Assembly (NCBI RefSeq): GCF_009363255.1
Contig: NZ_CP045318.1
Location: 906,001 to 970,000 of the forward strand
Direction: 5' to 3'
DNA length: 64,000 bases
Source of the DNA: Roseivivax sp. THAF197b
GTDB lineage: Bacteria > Pseudomonadota > Alphaproteobacteria > Rhodobacterales > Rhodobacteraceae
A model generated the notes under the pieces. It saw only the letters and a program-made list of their open reading frames with translations. It searched no databases and was not told the DNA's origin. The stretch's first letter is position 1. Every line of letters begins with the position of its first letter. The translations under genes and the position numbers were made by a program. Shown piece by piece: positions 44,576 through 54,221 of the stretch.

Positions 44576-46393
44576 TTATTCGACCGTTACCGATTTCGCG
44601 AGGTTGCGCGGTTGGTCCACATCCGTGCCCTTCGCGATGGCGGTGTGATAGGCCAGCAGCTGCGCTGGAAGCGCATAGAGGATCGGTGCCAGCGTTTCCG
44701 AAATCTCGGGCAGGATGATCGTGTGCCAGGCATCGGTTCCCGCCTCGGCGGCCCCCGCCGCGTCGGTGATCAGGATCACCTTTCCGCCGCGCGCCATCAC
44801 TTCCTGCATGTTCGAGACGGTCTTGTCGAAGAGGCTGTCGCGCGGCGCCATGACGACCACGGGCACCGTGTTGTCGATCAGGGCAATCGGGCCGTGCTTC
44901 AGTTCGCCCGATGCATAAGCTTCGGCGTGTATATAACTGATTTCCTTCAACTTAAGCGCACCTTCAAGTGCCAGGGGATACATCAGCCCCCGGCCCAGGA
45001 ACAACACGTCGCGCGCCTCCGAGATGGCGTGCGCGGCTTCCCGGACGATCGCGTCGCGGTCGAGCGCGATGTTGAAGATCCCGGGCAGGCCCCGCAGATC
45101 GTCCAGCATCCGGGCTTTCTCGGTATCGTTGAGGCGCCCACGCTGATGCGCCGCCTCGATGGCCAACAAAAGCAGGACGTTAAGCTGACACGTGAAGGCT
45201 TTGGTCGAGGCCACGCCGATCTCGGCCCCGGCATGGATCGGCAGCGCCACGTCGCTTTCCCGCGCGATGGAGCTTTCGGTGACGTTGACCACGGACAGGA
45301 TGCGGTCCGCGCGCCCCTTGCAGAAGCGTAGGGCGGCCAGCGTATCGGCGGTTTCGCCCGACTGGCTGACGAAGAGGGCCGTCGTGCCTTTGGAAATCGG
45401 CGGTTCGCGGTACCGGAATTCCGAGGCGATATCGACTTCCACGGGCAGGCCCGCGATCCGCTCGAACCAGTATTTCGCGGTCATGCAGGCGTAAAACGCG
45501 GTGCCGCAGGCCACCATGATCAGCCGGTCAGTCTTGGTGAAATCGAGCGGCTCATCGGTCAGGCGGATGTCTCCGCTCGACAGGTAGGTCGACAGGGCAT
45601 CGGCCAGAACGGTCGGCTGCTCGGCAATTTCCTTCGACATGAAGTGCTTGTGCCCGCCCTTGTCGACACGCGCGGCGTCGATCTGGACCTTCTTGACCGG
45701 GCGCTCGACGGGTGTGCCGCTTTCGTCGCGGATCTCGATGGTGCTGCGCGTCAGGATCGCGCGGTCGCCTTCGTCCAGATAGGTGATCCGGTCGGTCAGC
45801 GGCGCGAGCGCGATGGCGTCGGACCCCACATAGACCTCGTTATCGCCGTGCCCGATGGCCAGCGGGCTGCCCTTGCGCGCGGCGAACATCAGATCGTCCT
45901 GCCCGTCGAACAGGAAGACCAGCGCGAAAGCGCCCTCAAGGCGCGACAGGGTCTTCTCCGCCGCCTCCACGTGGTTCATGCCCTCGGCGATGTAGTGCTG
46001 ACACAGCCACGCGATGGTTTCGGTATCGGTGTCCGAAGCGAAGCTGTGCCCTGCCGCGGTCAGCTCCGCCCGCAATTCGCGGAAATTCTCGATGATCCCG
46101 TTATGCACGACGGCCACGGGGCCCGCCTTGTGCGGGTGTGCGTTGGACTCGGTCGGGGCGCCATGGGTGGCCCAGCGGGTATGGCCGATCCCGGACTTGC
46201 CGCGCAGCGGGTTATGCACCAGCAGATCAGAAAGGTTCACCAGCTTGCCCACAGCGCGGCGGCGGTCGAGATGTCCGCCATCGACCGTGGCGATGCCCGC
46301 GCTGTCATAGCCGCGATATTCCAGCCGTCTCAGCGCCTCAACCAGCGTTGGTGCCACTTCGTGGTTTCCGAGTATCCCGATAATACCGCACAT
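44576..46393 (-). CDS. glmS: Glutamine-fructose-6-phosphate aminotransferase (isomerizing)
   Basis: A 605-residue enzyme, first step of UDP-GlcNAc synthesis. It starts MCGIIGILGNHEVAP, so Cys2 is the glutaminase nucleophile after Met removal; LRRLEYRGYDSAGI continues the domain. Two SIS sugar-isomerase domains follow from about residue 280, with SGETADTLAALRF and LGRGLMYPLALEGALKLKE. The last residues LAKSVTVE are the conserved end. Its ATG (46393) is one base downstream of the glmU stop, so they form a two-gene unit. Confidence 0.97.
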   Translation of the reverse strand: MCGIIGILGNHEVAPTLVEALRRLEYRGYDSAGIATVDGGHLDRRRAVGKLVNLSDLLVHNPLRGKSGIGHTRWATHGAPTESNAHPHKAGPVAVVHNGIIENFRELRAELTAAGHSFASDTDTETIAWLCQHYIAEGMNHVEAAEKTLSRLEGAFALVFLFDGQDDLMFAARKGSPLAIGHGDNEVYVGSDAIALAPLTDRITYLDEGDRAILTRSTIEIRDESGTPVERPVKKVQIDAARVDKGGHKHFMSKEIAEQPTVLADALSTYLSSGDIRLTDEPLDFTKTDRLIMVACGTAFYACMTAKYWFERIAGLPVEVDIASEFRYREPPISKGTTALFVSQSGETADTLAALRFCKGRADRILSVVNVTESSIARESDVALPIHAGAEIGVASTKAFTCQLNVLLLLAIEAAHQRGRLNDTEKARMLDDLRGLPGIFNIALDRDAIVREAAHAISEARDVLFLGRGLMYPLALEGALKLKEISYIHAEAYASGELKHGPIALIDNTVPVVVMAPRDSLFDKTVSNMQEVMARGGKVILITDAAGAAEAGTDAWHTIILPEISETLAPILYALPAQLLAYHTAIAKGTDVDQPRNLAKSVTVE

Positions 46394-46394
46394 T

Positions 46395-47747
46395 TTAGCC
46401 GCCTTTGGTCAAATTCTTCTTTTTGGATTTTAACATTTCAAACAATTTGCGCGCATGACCGGCTTTCGTCTCCTGCCGGGCCCGTCCAAGCGCCAGCGCC
46501 CCGTCGGGCACGTCCTTCGTAATCACCGATCCGGAGCCTGTCAGCGTCTCGTCGCCCAGCGTGACGGGGGCCACCAGCATCGTGTTCGAGCCGATGAACG
46601 CGCGCGCGCCAATGGTCGTGCGATGCTTGAAGACACCGTCGTAATTGCAGGTGATCGTGCCCGCCCCGATATTCGTGGCCTCACCGATATCGGCATCGCC
46701 GAGATAGGTCAGGTGATTGGCCTTGGCGCCTTCGGCGAGATAGCTGTTCTTGATCTCGACGAAGTTGCCCACATGGACATCCTCGGCAAGCTCAGCACCC
46801 GGGCGCAGCCGCGCATAGGGGCCGACGATGGCACCGCGTGACACGTGCGCGCCCTCAAGATGCGAAAACGCCCGGATGCGCGCGCCTGATTCCACGGTCA
46901 CGCCGGGTCCGAAGACCACGTTCGGTTCAATCTCCGTGTCCCGCCCGATCGCGGTGTCGAGGCTGAGAAAGACCGTTTCGGGCGCTTGCATCGTCACGCC
47001 GTCTTCAATGAGCGCGGCCCGTGCGCGCGCCTGGAAAGCGGCTTCTGCGGCGGCAAGTTCGGCGCGGGAGTTCACACCCAGCGTTTCGGCCTCGTCGCAG
47101 GCCACGGCCGTGGCGCTGAGCCCGTCCTCGCGACCCAGGGCCACGATATCCGGCAGGTAATATTCGCCCGAGGCATTGTCGTTGCCGACGCGGGCAATGA
47201 GGTCGAACAGCGCCTTGCGATCGGCGATCAAAACGCCGGAATTGCAAAGCGTTATGGCGCGTTCCTCATCCGTCGCATCCTTGAACTCGACGATCCGGTC
47301 CAGCGTGTCACCCGCCATCACGAGCCGCCCGTAGCGCCCGGGATCTGCCGCCTCGAAGCCCAGCACGACAATGTCGTGATGGCTGCGCGCGACGGCCATC
47401 GCCTCGAGCGTTTCGCGCGAGATGAAGGGCGTGTCGCCATAGAGCACCAGCACGTCGCCTTCGAAATCCGCCAGCGCATCGGCGGCCTGTGCGACGGCGT
47501 GCGCAGTGCCGTTCTGCTCGGTCTGCAGGACGATCTCGCACTCTGCGTCAAATTGATGCGCCGCGGTGCTCACCTTGTCAGCGCCGTGCCCCGCAACCAC
47601 CACGATACGCTCGGGCTCGAGCCCCGCGCCTGCCTGCATGGCATGGTGCAGCATCGGCGCACCGCCGATCTTGTGAAGGACCTTCGGCAGATCGGATTGC
47701 ATCCGGGTGCCTTTCCCGGCGGCCAGGATGACGAGGGCAACACTCAT
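46395..47747 (-). CDS. glmU: Bifunctional GlcNAc-1-P uridyltransferase / GlcN-1-P acetyltransferase
   Basis: A 450-residue two-domain enzyme. The N-terminal pyrophosphorylase has LAAGKGTRMQSDLPKVLH, LVLYGDTPFIS and GEYYLPDI; the C-terminal left-handed beta-helix acetyltransferase has the repeating hexapeptides around GPYARLRPGAEL, NHLTYLGDADIGEATNIGAG and FIGSNTMLVAPVTLG. It makes UDP-GlcNAc for cell wall and LPS. ATG 47747 is preferred to the earlier in-frame ATG (MQRDFV), which is not conserved. It is divergent from gph and followed by glmS. Confidence 0.97.
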   Translation of the reverse strand: MSVALVILAAGKGTRMQSDLPKVLHKIGGAPMLHHAMQAGAGLEPERIVVVAGHGADKVSTAAHQFDAECEIVLQTEQNGTAHAVAQAADALADFEGDVLVLYGDTPFISRETLEAMAVARSHHDIVVLGFEAADPGRYGRLVMAGDTLDRIVEFKDATDEERAITLCNSGVLIADRKALFDLIARVGNDNASGEYYLPDIVALGREDGLSATAVACDEAETLGVNSRAELAAAEAAFQARARAALIEDGVTMQAPETVFLSLDTAIGRDTEIEPNVVFGPGVTVESGARIRAFSHLEGAHVSRGAIVGPYARLRPGAELAEDVHVGNFVEIKNSYLAEGAKANHLTYLGDADIGEATNIGAGTITCNYDGVFKHRTTIGARAFIGSNTMLVAPVTLGDETLTGSGSVITKDVPDGALALGRARQETKAGHARKLFEMLKSKKKNLTKGG

Positions 47748-47854
47748 AACGAAATCTCTTTGCATTCGGTTTGGCCCGTTTTAACCGGAACATACTCAGC
47801 AACAAGCGGTTCGCGTTCACGGCATGTGACGGGCTGTGTCAACGAGGAAACATG

Positions 47855-48520
47855 ATGCGCACGGTAATCTTCGATCTTGATGGTACGCTTGCCGATACCA
47901 GCGGCGACCTGATCGGCGCGGCAAATGTGTGTTTCGTCGAGATGGGATACGGGCCCTTGCTGGAACGCGGCGCCGATGACGCGGTGGCCTTTCGCGGCGC
48001 GCGCGCCATGCTGCGCCGGGGGCTGGAGCGTCAGGGCGGCGTCGATGAAGCGGTGATCGAGGCCTGGTATCCGCGCCTTCTGGAGGCCTATGGCGCGGCA
48101 ATATCGGAGCATTCCACCCTCTATCCCGGCGCCATGGTGGCGGTCGAGGCGCTCAAATCGGAAGGGATCAAGGTCGGGATCTGTACCAACAAGCCCAGCG
48201 GCCTTGCTGAGACGCTTTTGCGCGATCTCGGGATTCGCGACGCCTTCGGCTCCATGATCGGGGCGGACACCTTGCCCGTGCGCAAACCCGATCCGGCGCC
48301 TTTCTTTGCAGCGGTCGAAGGGGCGGGTGGCGCTGCGGACCGCGCCTGCCTCGTGGGAGATACGGAAACGGATCGCGAAACAGCGCGGGCGGCGGGCGTG
48401 CCGTCGATCCTTGTTGGCTTCGGCCCCGAAGGCCCCGGCATTGCAAGGCTCGCGCCCGAGGCGATGATTGCCCATTACGACGAATTGCCGGGCGTGGTGG
48501 CAGATCTTCTGGGCCATTGA
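47855..48520 (+). CDS. gph: Phosphoglycolate phosphatase-like HAD hydrolase
   Basis: A 221-residue HAD-superfamily phosphatase. VIFDLDGTLADTSGDLI holds the nucleophile Asp, VGICTNKPSGLAETLL the second motif, and LVGDTETDRETARAAGVPS the acidic pair that binds magnesium. The length and cap fit phosphoglycolate phosphatase, which removes 2-phosphoglycolate from DNA repair or from the oxygenase side reaction; a different HAD substrate cannot be excluded. ATG 47855 has GAGGA six bases before it; ATG 47852 gives one more residue. It is divergent from glmU. Confidence 0.88.
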   Translation: MRTVIFDLDGTLADTSGDLIGAANVCFVEMGYGPLLERGADDAVAFRGARAMLRRGLERQGGVDEAVIEAWYPRLLEAYGAAISEHSTLYPGAMVAVEALKSEGIKVGICTNKPSGLAETLLRDLGIRDAFGSMIGADTLPVRKPDPAPFFAAVEGAGGAADRACLVGDTETDRETARAAGVPSILVGFGPEGPGIARLAPEAMIAHYDELPGVVADLLGH

Positions 48521-48551
48521 CGCGGCCATGTGCGCCCGGTCCAATGCGGCC

Positions 48552-49748
48552 ATGACAGAGGTATTTACAGGTTCGTTCACCCAGCAGGAGACCATCCCCG
48601 AAGAGGGGATCGAGGCCGCGCTCGCGGTGCTGCGTCACGGCCGGTTGCATCGCTACAATCTGGCAGAGGGCGAGTTCGGGGAGGCGGCACTGCTCGAGCA
48701 GGATTTCGCCGCCCTGACCGGCGCGCGCTATTGTCTCGCCGTGGCCTCGGGCGGCTATGCCATGGCCGCGGCCTTGCGGGCCGTGGGGGTGGGGCCGGGC
48801 GATGCGGTTCTGTCCAATGCCTTCACGCTGGCGCCTGTGCCGGGGGCGATTGCCTCCGTGGGGGCACGGCCGGTCTTCATCGAGACGACCGAGGCGCTGA
48901 CCATTGATCTTGACGATCTGGCGGCCAAGGCCGGTGAGGCGCGGGTCCTCATGCTGTCGCATATGCGCGGGCATATCGCGGATATGGACCGGGTGGTCGC
49001 GCTCTGCCGGGAGGCCGGGATCACGCTGATCGAGGATTGCGCCCATACGATGGGGGCGGAGTGGCGCGGCACGCCCTCGGGACGGCACGGGGCCATCGGC
49101 TGCTATTCCACGCAGACCTACAAGCACGCAAATTCCGGCGAGGGTGGCCTTCTGGTGACCGATGATGCCGAGCTTGCGGCGCGGATGATCCTCCTGTCAG
49201 GCTCCTACATGCTCTATGAGCGGCATCTCGCCGCCCCGCCGCCTGAGGCCTTCGAGGGGCTTCGGGACACGATGCCCAACATCTCGGGCCGCATGGACAA
49301 TCTGCGCGCGGCGATCCTGCGGCCGCAATTGTCAAAACTGGCCGATCGCCGAGAGGCCTGGAATGCGCGCTACCGGGTGCTTGAAGCGGGGCTTTGGGAT
49401 GCGCCGGGCATCACCCTTCCGCCGCGTCCCGAGGCCGAGACGTTCGTGGGCTCCTCGTTTCAATTCCTGGCGCTCGATTGGCCGCCTGCGCGCATTGAGG
49501 CGCTGGTGGCGCGCGCCAAGGCGCGCGGCGTTGAGATCAAGTGGTTCGGCGCGCCGGAGCCCATGGCATTTACCTCGCGCTACGATCATTGGAGCTACGC
49601 CCCGAGCGCGCGCCTGCCGCGCACCGACCGCGTGCTGGCCGGGCTTCTGGACATGCGCCTGCCGCTGACCTTCACGATCGCCGATTGCGAGATGATCGCG
49701 CGCATTTTGCGGGAAGAGATTGCGGATTTGCACAGCGACGCTGCGTGA
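48552..49748 (+). CDS. DegT/DnrJ/EryC1/StrS-family PLP aminotransferase
   Basis: A 398-residue PLP enzyme. Lys191 in STQTYKHANSGEGG is the Schiff-base lysine, preceded by LIEDCAHTMGAEWRG, which supports the pyridoxal. SGGYAMAAALRA at about 65-77 is the phosphate-binding region. This family makes amino sugars for surface polysaccharides and antibiotics. Start ATG 48552 has moderate support; ATG 48528 is another option. There is no sugar dehydratase or glycosyltransferase nearby, so the substrate is unknown. A terminator-like hairpin follows. Confidence 0.88.
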   Translation: MTEVFTGSFTQQETIPEEGIEAALAVLRHGRLHRYNLAEGEFGEAALLEQDFAALTGARYCLAVASGGYAMAAALRAVGVGPGDAVLSNAFTLAPVPGAIASVGARPVFIETTEALTIDLDDLAAKAGEARVLMLSHMRGHIADMDRVVALCREAGITLIEDCAHTMGAEWRGTPSGRHGAIGCYSTQTYKHANSGEGGLLVTDDAELAARMILLSGSYMLYERHLAAPPPEAFEGLRDTMPNISGRMDNLRAAILRPQLSKLADRREAWNARYRVLEAGLWDAPGITLPPRPEAETFVGSSFQFLALDWPPARIEALVARAKARGVEIKWFGAPEPMAFTSRYDHWSYAPSARLPRTDRVLAGLLDMRLPLTFTIADCEMIARILREEIADLHSDAA

Positions 49749-49767
49749 TCCTAGGTGATCTGGCGGA

Positions 49768-49809
49768 ATGCGGGGCCAAGTCCCCGCATGCTGGTTTTTG
49801 GGAGATATC
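49768..49809 (+). repeat. Intergenic hairpin repeat, copy C, terminator-like
   Basis: ATGCGGGG (49768-49775) pairs perfectly with CCCCGCAT (49782-49789), loop CCAAGT, then GCTGGTTTTTGGGAGATAT. It is 19 bases after the aminotransferase stop and probably ends its transcript. The tail resembles the CCGGAGGTATTT of copies A and B. Confidence 0.7.
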
Positions 49810-50058
49810 GGCGCCGTGAGCCCGTCATGGGAGCGGAGGGGCAAATGCTGCGTGGTCGGGGCTTCAGGCCCTCACCAAAGCAGCAACTTCTGAGGCCGCC
49901 CTTGCCTGAGCTTGTCGCTGACAGACGTCCCGCTGCGCGCCAAGGAAAATAGCCGTCTCCCCGCATTGGGGCGGGGCCCCTCGGCGATTTGCCTTGTCCC
50001 GCATCGGGCCATCCGTCCTCTCGATCTCAGGCGAGGGCCGGCTCCGAAGCAGCAGCGA
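49810..50058. other. Non-coding gap after the DegT aminotransferase
   Basis: After the hairpin repeat, 249 bases before the creA 3' end hold no gene that I can support. I see CG-rich repeats of the words CCGCCC and GCGGGG but no longer repeat. The reverse frames are open in pieces with nothing recognisable. Confidence 0.45.
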
Positions 50059-50505
50059 TCAGGGTGTGTAGAGTGGCACCGTCGAGATCGCGACCTTGGC
50101 CGACCCGTCCGTGAGTTCGGCTGCGTGCGCCACGTAGATGAGCGTCTGGTTGGCTTCGTCGAAGATGCGTTTCACGCGCAGGGATTTCAGGATGATGGAG
50201 CGCGACGTGCGAAAGACGTCTTCGCCGGCTTCGCTGCGGTCGATCTCGCCGATTTCAATCGGGCCGGTCTGGCGGCAGGCAATGGAGGCGTTCGAGGGAT
50301 CCTCGAACCAATTGCCCTTGGAGAGCCGGTCGATCAGGCCGCGTTCGAAATAGGCGATGTGGCAGGTCACGCCCGCCACATCGGGATCGCGGATCGCCTC
50401 GACCACGATATCATTGCCGACCCAGTCGACACCGATTTCGCCCACCTGTTCGGCGGAGGCGAGAAGCGGCGCGCAGGTCAGCGCGAGGACGAGGCGACGG
50501 ATCAT
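50059..50505 (-). CDS. creA: CreA family protein
   Basis: A 148-residue exported protein: short signal peptide (MIRRLVLALTCAPLLAS) then the CreA family text EIGVDWVGNDIVVEAIRDP, GVTCHIAYFERGLIDRL, GNWFEDPSNASIACRQTGPI and KSLRVKRIFDEANQTLIYV. Family members are periplasmic and their function is unknown; the two cysteines (Cys48 and Cys77, approximately) may pair. It is followed on the same strand, upstream, by the pyridoxamine-oxidase-fold gene with 15 bases between. Confidence 0.9.
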   Translation of the reverse strand: MIRRLVLALTCAPLLASAEQVGEIGVDWVGNDIVVEAIRDPDVAGVTCHIAYFERGLIDRLSKGNWFEDPSNASIACRQTGPIEIGEIDRSEAGEDVFRTSRSIILKSLRVKRIFDEANQTLIYVAHAAELTDGSAKVAISTVPLYTP

Positions 50506-50520
50506 GTCAGATCTCCCTGA

Positions 50521-50991
50521 TCAGAAGACGAGGCGGCCGTGCTCGCCCGCATCCGGTGTGTCTTCGCCGAGATTGGCCTTTACGATTTCATAAAGAAAGC
50601 CCGCGGTTTTCGCGGTTGCCCAGACCTCGCCCTCTTTCGGGGTGAATTTCACGAGGCGCACGGCGTCGTCGTCGCGCCCGTCCTCGAACCAGGCGGCGGT
50701 GACCGCGCTCCAGATCTCGTCGAGTTTGGCGCTGTCGTTCACCTCAGTGAGTGTGCCGTCGAGCGTGGCGTAAAGATTGGCCTTGGAATCCGCCACGAGG
50801 AAGGAGGCCGTGTCGCCCCCCTTGGCCGCACGCTCTGCCGCGGAGCCTGCCGCGGCGATGAACCAGATCGCGCCTTCATCGGCGTCGGCATGGGGTGCCA
50901 TCGGGATCGGGCGTTCGCCCGCCGCCGACAAGAGGCCTGCCTGCACATCGTCCATGCGGTTCCAGAAGGTGTCTTTCAATGCGGTGCTCAT
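50521..50991 (-). CDS. Pyridoxamine 5'-phosphate oxidase-fold protein (general stress protein 26-like)
   Basis: A 156-residue flavin-binding split-barrel protein. FWNRMDDVQAGLLSAAG, IWFIAAAGSAAERAA and SFLVADSKANLYATLDGTL fit the general-stress GSP26/PNPOx-like family, and DEIWSAVTAAWFEDGRDD with LVKFTPKEGEVWAT is its usual end. Such proteins bind FMN or FAD, often without proven catalysis. ATG 50991 was used; the open frame extends to 51021 without support. It is upstream of creA and divergent from the leucine operon. Confidence 0.88.
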   Translation of the reverse strand: MSTALKDTFWNRMDDVQAGLLSAAGERPIPMAPHADADEGAIWFIAAAGSAAERAAKGGDTASFLVADSKANLYATLDGTLTEVNDSAKLDEIWSAVTAAWFEDGRDDDAVRLVKFTPKEGEVWATAKTAGFLYEIVKANLGEDTPDAGEHGRLVF

Positions 50992-51098
50992 AATGATGCC
51001 TTTCCGTTCAACCTTTGGCATGCAACCCTCGGGGAGCGGTGCGAGTTCCTCGGCGTGTCGAATCCATTGACGCAGGCCTGCCCGCGCCCGTATAAATA

Positions 51099-51112
51099 TG
51101 AACGAGTGTTCA
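51099..51112 (+). promoter_or_regulatory. Palindrome in the isovaleryl-CoA operon promoter
   Basis: TGAAC (51099-51103) and GTTCA (51108-51112) form an exact inverted repeat with a four-base spacer, 25 bases before the ivd start and just after the AT-rich TATAAAT (51091-51097) that could be the -10. A dyad here is what a TetR- or MerR-family repressor of branched-chain acyl-CoA breakdown would bind. No such regulator gene is in the window, so the factor is unknown. Confidence 0.5.
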
Positions 51113-51137
51113 ATAACGGTTTGGGAGGGCCGGGGCG

Positions 51138-52301
51138 ATGTTCAACGCCGTGATGAATTTCGACCTGGGTGAGGATGTCGGCGCCCTGCGCGAGACCGTG
51201 CATGCCTGGGCGCAGGACCGGGTCCGCCCCATGGCGGCCGAAATCGACAAGAAGAACGATTTCCCATCAGAGCTTTGGCGCGAAATGGGCGATCTGGGGC
51301 TTCTGGGCGTCACCGTCGAGGAGGAATATGGCGGCGCGGGGATGGGATACCTCGCCCATACCGTCGCGATCGAGGAGGTGGCCCGCGCGTCGGCGTCGGT
51401 GTCGCTGTCTTATGGCGCGCATTCGAATCTCTGCGTGAACCAGATCCGGCTGAACGGTACGCCCGAACAGCGCGCGCAATATCTGCCGAAGCTCGTCTCG
51501 GGTGAACATGTGGGTGCGCTGGCGATGTCGGAGGCGGGCGCAGGATCGGACGTGGTGTCGATGAGCCTGCGCGCCGAGAAGCGCAACGACCATTACCGTC
51601 TGAACGGCAACAAGTACTGGATCACCAACGGTCCGGACGCGCAGACCCTCGTCGTCTATGCCAAGTCGGACCCGGAGGCGGGATCGAAGGGCATCACCGC
51701 CTACCTGATCGAGAAGGACATGAAGGGGTTCTCCACCTCGGCGCATTTCGACAAGCTGGGCATGCGGGGCTCGAACACGGCGGAGCTGGTCTTCGAGGAT
51801 GTGGAAGTGCCCTTCGAGAACGTGCTGGGCGAAGAGGGCGGCGGCGTTAAGGTGCTGATGTCTGGGCTTGATTACGAACGCGTCGTGCTGGCGGGGATCG
51901 GGCTGGGCATCATGGCCGCCTGCCTTGATGAGATCATGCCCTATCTCGCCGAGCGCAAGCAGTTCGGCAAGCCGATCGGCTCCTTCCAGCTGATGCAGGG
52001 CAAGATCGCCGACATGTACACCGCGATGAACTCGGCGCGCGCCTATGTCTACGAGGTCGCCAAGGCCTGCGACCGGGGCGAGGTCACGCGTCAGGATGCG
52101 GCAGCCTGCTGTCTCTATGCCTCCGAGCAGGCGATGGTGCAGGCGCATCAAGCGGTGCAGGCCATGGGGGGCGCGGGCTTCATGAACGAAACGCCCGTGA
52201 GCCGGATCTTCCGTGACGCGAAACTGATGGAGATCGGGGCGGGCACGTCCGAGATCCGGCGCATGTTGGTGGGTCGCGAGCTCATGGCAGCGATGGGCTG
52301 A
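51138..52301 (+). CDS. ivd: Isovaleryl-CoA dehydrogenase
   Basis: A 387-residue acyl-CoA dehydrogenase. [27 protein letters not shown] and [10 protein letters not shown] are FAD/substrate motifs; Glu247 in [11 protein letters not shown] occupies the isovaleryl-CoA dehydrogenase catalytic position rather than that of short-chain enzymes. [17 protein letters not shown] and [11 protein letters not shown] end it. It makes 3-methylcrotonyl-CoA in leucine and isovalerate breakdown. GGGAGG is ten bases before ATG 51138. It heads an operon of eight genes. Confidence 0.95.
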   Translation: MFNAVMNFDLGEDVGALRETVHAWAQDRVRPMAAEIDKKNDFPSELWREMGDLGLLGVTVEEEYGGAGMGYLAHTVAIEEVARASASVSLSYGAHSNLCVNQIRLNGTPEQRAQYLPKLVSGEHVGALAMSEAGAGSDVVSMSLRAEKRNDHYRLNGNKYWITNGPDAQTLVVYAKSDPEAGSKGITAYLIEKDMKGFSTSAHFDKLGMRGSNTAELVFEDVEVPFENVLGEEGGGVKVLMSGLDYERVVLAGIGLGIMAACLDEIMPYLAERKQFGKPIGSFQLMQGKIADMYTAMNSARAYVYEVAKACDRGEVTRQDAAACCLYASEQAMVQAHQAVQAMGGAGFMNETPVSRIFRDAKLMEIGAGTSEIRRMLVGRELMAAMG

Positions 52302-52651
52302 TGCCGCGATGGGCGATGTTCCTGCCCTTCGCGCTGATCGTCGCGCTGACGGCCCTTATCGGCTGGCGGCAGGGCTGGCTCGTGGCGAACGTGACCGAGA
52401 CCGAGGTGATCGAGGCGACCGCCGCGCGTTACGTGGAATTGCGCCGCGCGGCCGGGACCGGGGAGGGCGCCCAATGGTCGGATTGCCGCGCGCGGCCAGA
52501 TCCGACGGGGACATCGTGGCTCGTGGTGATCTGCGGGCCGGATCCTTACGATCCTGCGTTGCATTATACGTTTTATGTCAGCCGGTTCGGCGGTGTGGAT
52601 CGCGTGGTCGGGCCGCAGGCGCGCGACTTGGATGGGCCGGAGGCGCGCTGA
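52301..52651 (+). CDS. Small membrane-anchored protein in the leucine operon
   Basis: A 116-residue protein with one N-terminal membrane helix (MFLPFALIVALTALIGW, residues about 6-22), then a short domain with two Cys (SDCRARP, VVICGPDPYD). The ATG overlaps the ivd stop (TGATG), so it is translated with it. The rest looks exported to the periplasm with the Cys pair as a possible disulfide. I know of no family and cannot say why it is here; it is not required for the pathway chemistry. Confidence 0.72.
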   Translation: MPRWAMFLPFALIVALTALIGWRQGWLVANVTETEVIEATAARYVELRRAAGTGEGAQWSDCRARPDPTGTSWLVVICGPDPYDPALHYTFYVSRFGGVDRVVGPQARDLDGPEAR

Positions 52652-52652
52652 C

Positions 52653-54221
52653 ATGATGCTCCGCCGCCGCCCTTACGCAGAGCTTTATGCGCGGTTCCGC
52701 TGGGATCTGCCGGACGAGCTGAACCTCGCGCACCAGGTCTGCGACGGCTGGGCGGCGACCGAGCCCGACCGCATCGCGCTCATCGATCTGCGTGGGGCCC
52801 AGCGGCGCGATGTCACCTATGGCCAGCTTTGGGAATTGTCCCGCCGTGTCGAGGCGGCGCTGATCGAGAAGGGCGTGATGCGCGGCGACCGCGTGGGCGT
52901 GCTTTTGTCGCAATCGCCGCTCTGCGCTGCCGCCCATATCGCGACCTGGCGGTTGGGGGCGATCTCGGTGCCGCTTTTCACGCTGTTCAAACGCGACGCG
53001 CTGGAGACGCGGATCGACGATTCGGGGTTGGGCGTCGTGATCACCGATGATGCCGGCCGCGCGGCGCTGCGCGGCTTCGGTCTGGGGCTGATCACCCGCG
53101 ACAAGCTGCCGCCGGCCTCCATGGGCAGCCATGCGGGTGTCGAGACGGGACCGGACGATGCCGCCGTGCTGATCTATACGAGCGGGACGACGGGCGCGCC
53201 CAAGGGGGCGCTGCATGGCCACCGGATCCTGACAGGGCATCTGCCGGGCGTGGAGATGAGCCATGATTTTCTGGGCGAGCGCGGCGATGTCCTCTGGACG
53301 CCCGCGGATTGGGCCTGGATCGGCGGGCTCTTCGACGTGCTGATGCCGGGCCTTGCGCTGGGCGTGCCGGTGGTGGCGAGCCGCGCGGACAAGTTCACGC
53401 CCGAGGAATGCCAGCGCATCTGCAGCGAGGGGCATGTGCGCAACGTCTTCTTTCCGCCGACGGTGTTACGCATGCTGAAAGCTGCGGAGACACGGATCGA
53501 TGGTCTGCGCAGCGTGGCGTCGGGCGGTGAGCCTCTCGGGGCGGAGATGCTGGCCTGGGGGCAGGAGGCGCTGGGTGTCACCATCAACGAATTTTACGGC
53601 CAGACCGAGTGCAACATGATCGTGTCTTCGGCGGGCAGCCTCTTTGCCCCTCGACCGGGGCGCATCGGCTGCCCGGTGCCCGGTCATCGTCTGGCCGTGC
53701 TGGACGAAGACGGGGAGCCGACCGATGGCGAGGGCGATATCGCGGTCAAGCGCGGCTCGGCCTCCATGATGCTGGAATACTGGCGCAATCCCCGCGCCAC
53801 GGCCGCGAAGTTCAAGGGCCGCTGGATGCTCACCGGCGATCGCGGACAATGGGAGGATGGCTTCCTGCGGTTCGTCGGCCGCGAGGACGACGTGATCAAT
53901 TCTGCCGGTTACCGGATCGGGCCATCGGAGATTGAGGATTGCCTGATGGCGCATGATGCGGTCGCAACCGTCGGTGTCGTGGGCAAGCCCGACCCCGTGC
54001 GCGGCGAGATCGTGAAGGCCTACGTAGTCGCCAAACCGGGCGCCGATCCAGAAACGCTGGGCCCGGAATTGCAGGCCTGGGTGAAAGAGCGGCTCGCGGG
54101 CCATCTTTATCCGCGGGAGATCGCCTTTCTGGAGGCCCTGCCGATGACGGTCACCGGCAAGGTGATCCGGCGCGACCTGAAGGCGATTGCCCGCGATGAG
54201 GCGGAAGGACACAGCCCATGA
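52653..54221 (+). CDS. AMP-forming acyl-CoA synthetase
   Basis: A 522-residue adenylate-forming ligase: [16 protein letters not shown] (about 190) is the ATP loop, [11 protein letters not shown] the adenine site, [20 protein letters not shown] the hinge and [10 protein letters not shown] the catalytic Lys near the end. It activates a carboxylic acid, probably a short or branched fatty acid such as isovalerate, given that it sits between ivd and mccB; this is context only. ATG 52653 follows the previous stop by one base; 52656 is the alternative. The next start overlaps its stop. Confidence 0.9.
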   Translation: MMLRRRPYAELYARFRWDLPDELNLAHQVCDGWAATEPDRIALIDLRGAQRRDVTYGQLWELSRRVEAALIEKGVMRGDRVGVLLSQSPLCAAAHIATWRLGAISVPLFTLFKRDALETRIDDSGLGVVITDDAGRAALRGFGLGLITRDKLPPASMGSHAGVETGPDDAAVLIYTSGTTGAPKGALHGHRILTGHLPGVEMSHDFLGERGDVLWTPADWAWIGGLFDVLMPGLALGVPVVASRADKFTPEECQRICSEGHVRNVFFPPTVLRMLKAAETRIDGLRSVASGGEPLGAEMLAWGQEALGVTINEFYGQTECNMIVSSAGSLFAPRPGRIGCPVPGHRLAVLDEDGEPTDGEGDIAVKRGSASMMLEYWRNPRATAAKFKGRWMLTGDRGQWEDGFLRFVGREDDVINSAGYRIGPSEIEDCLMAHDAVATVGVVGKPDPVRGEIVKAYVVAKPGADPETLGPELQAWVKERLAGHLYPREIAFLEALPMTVTGKVIRRDLKAIARDEAEGHSP

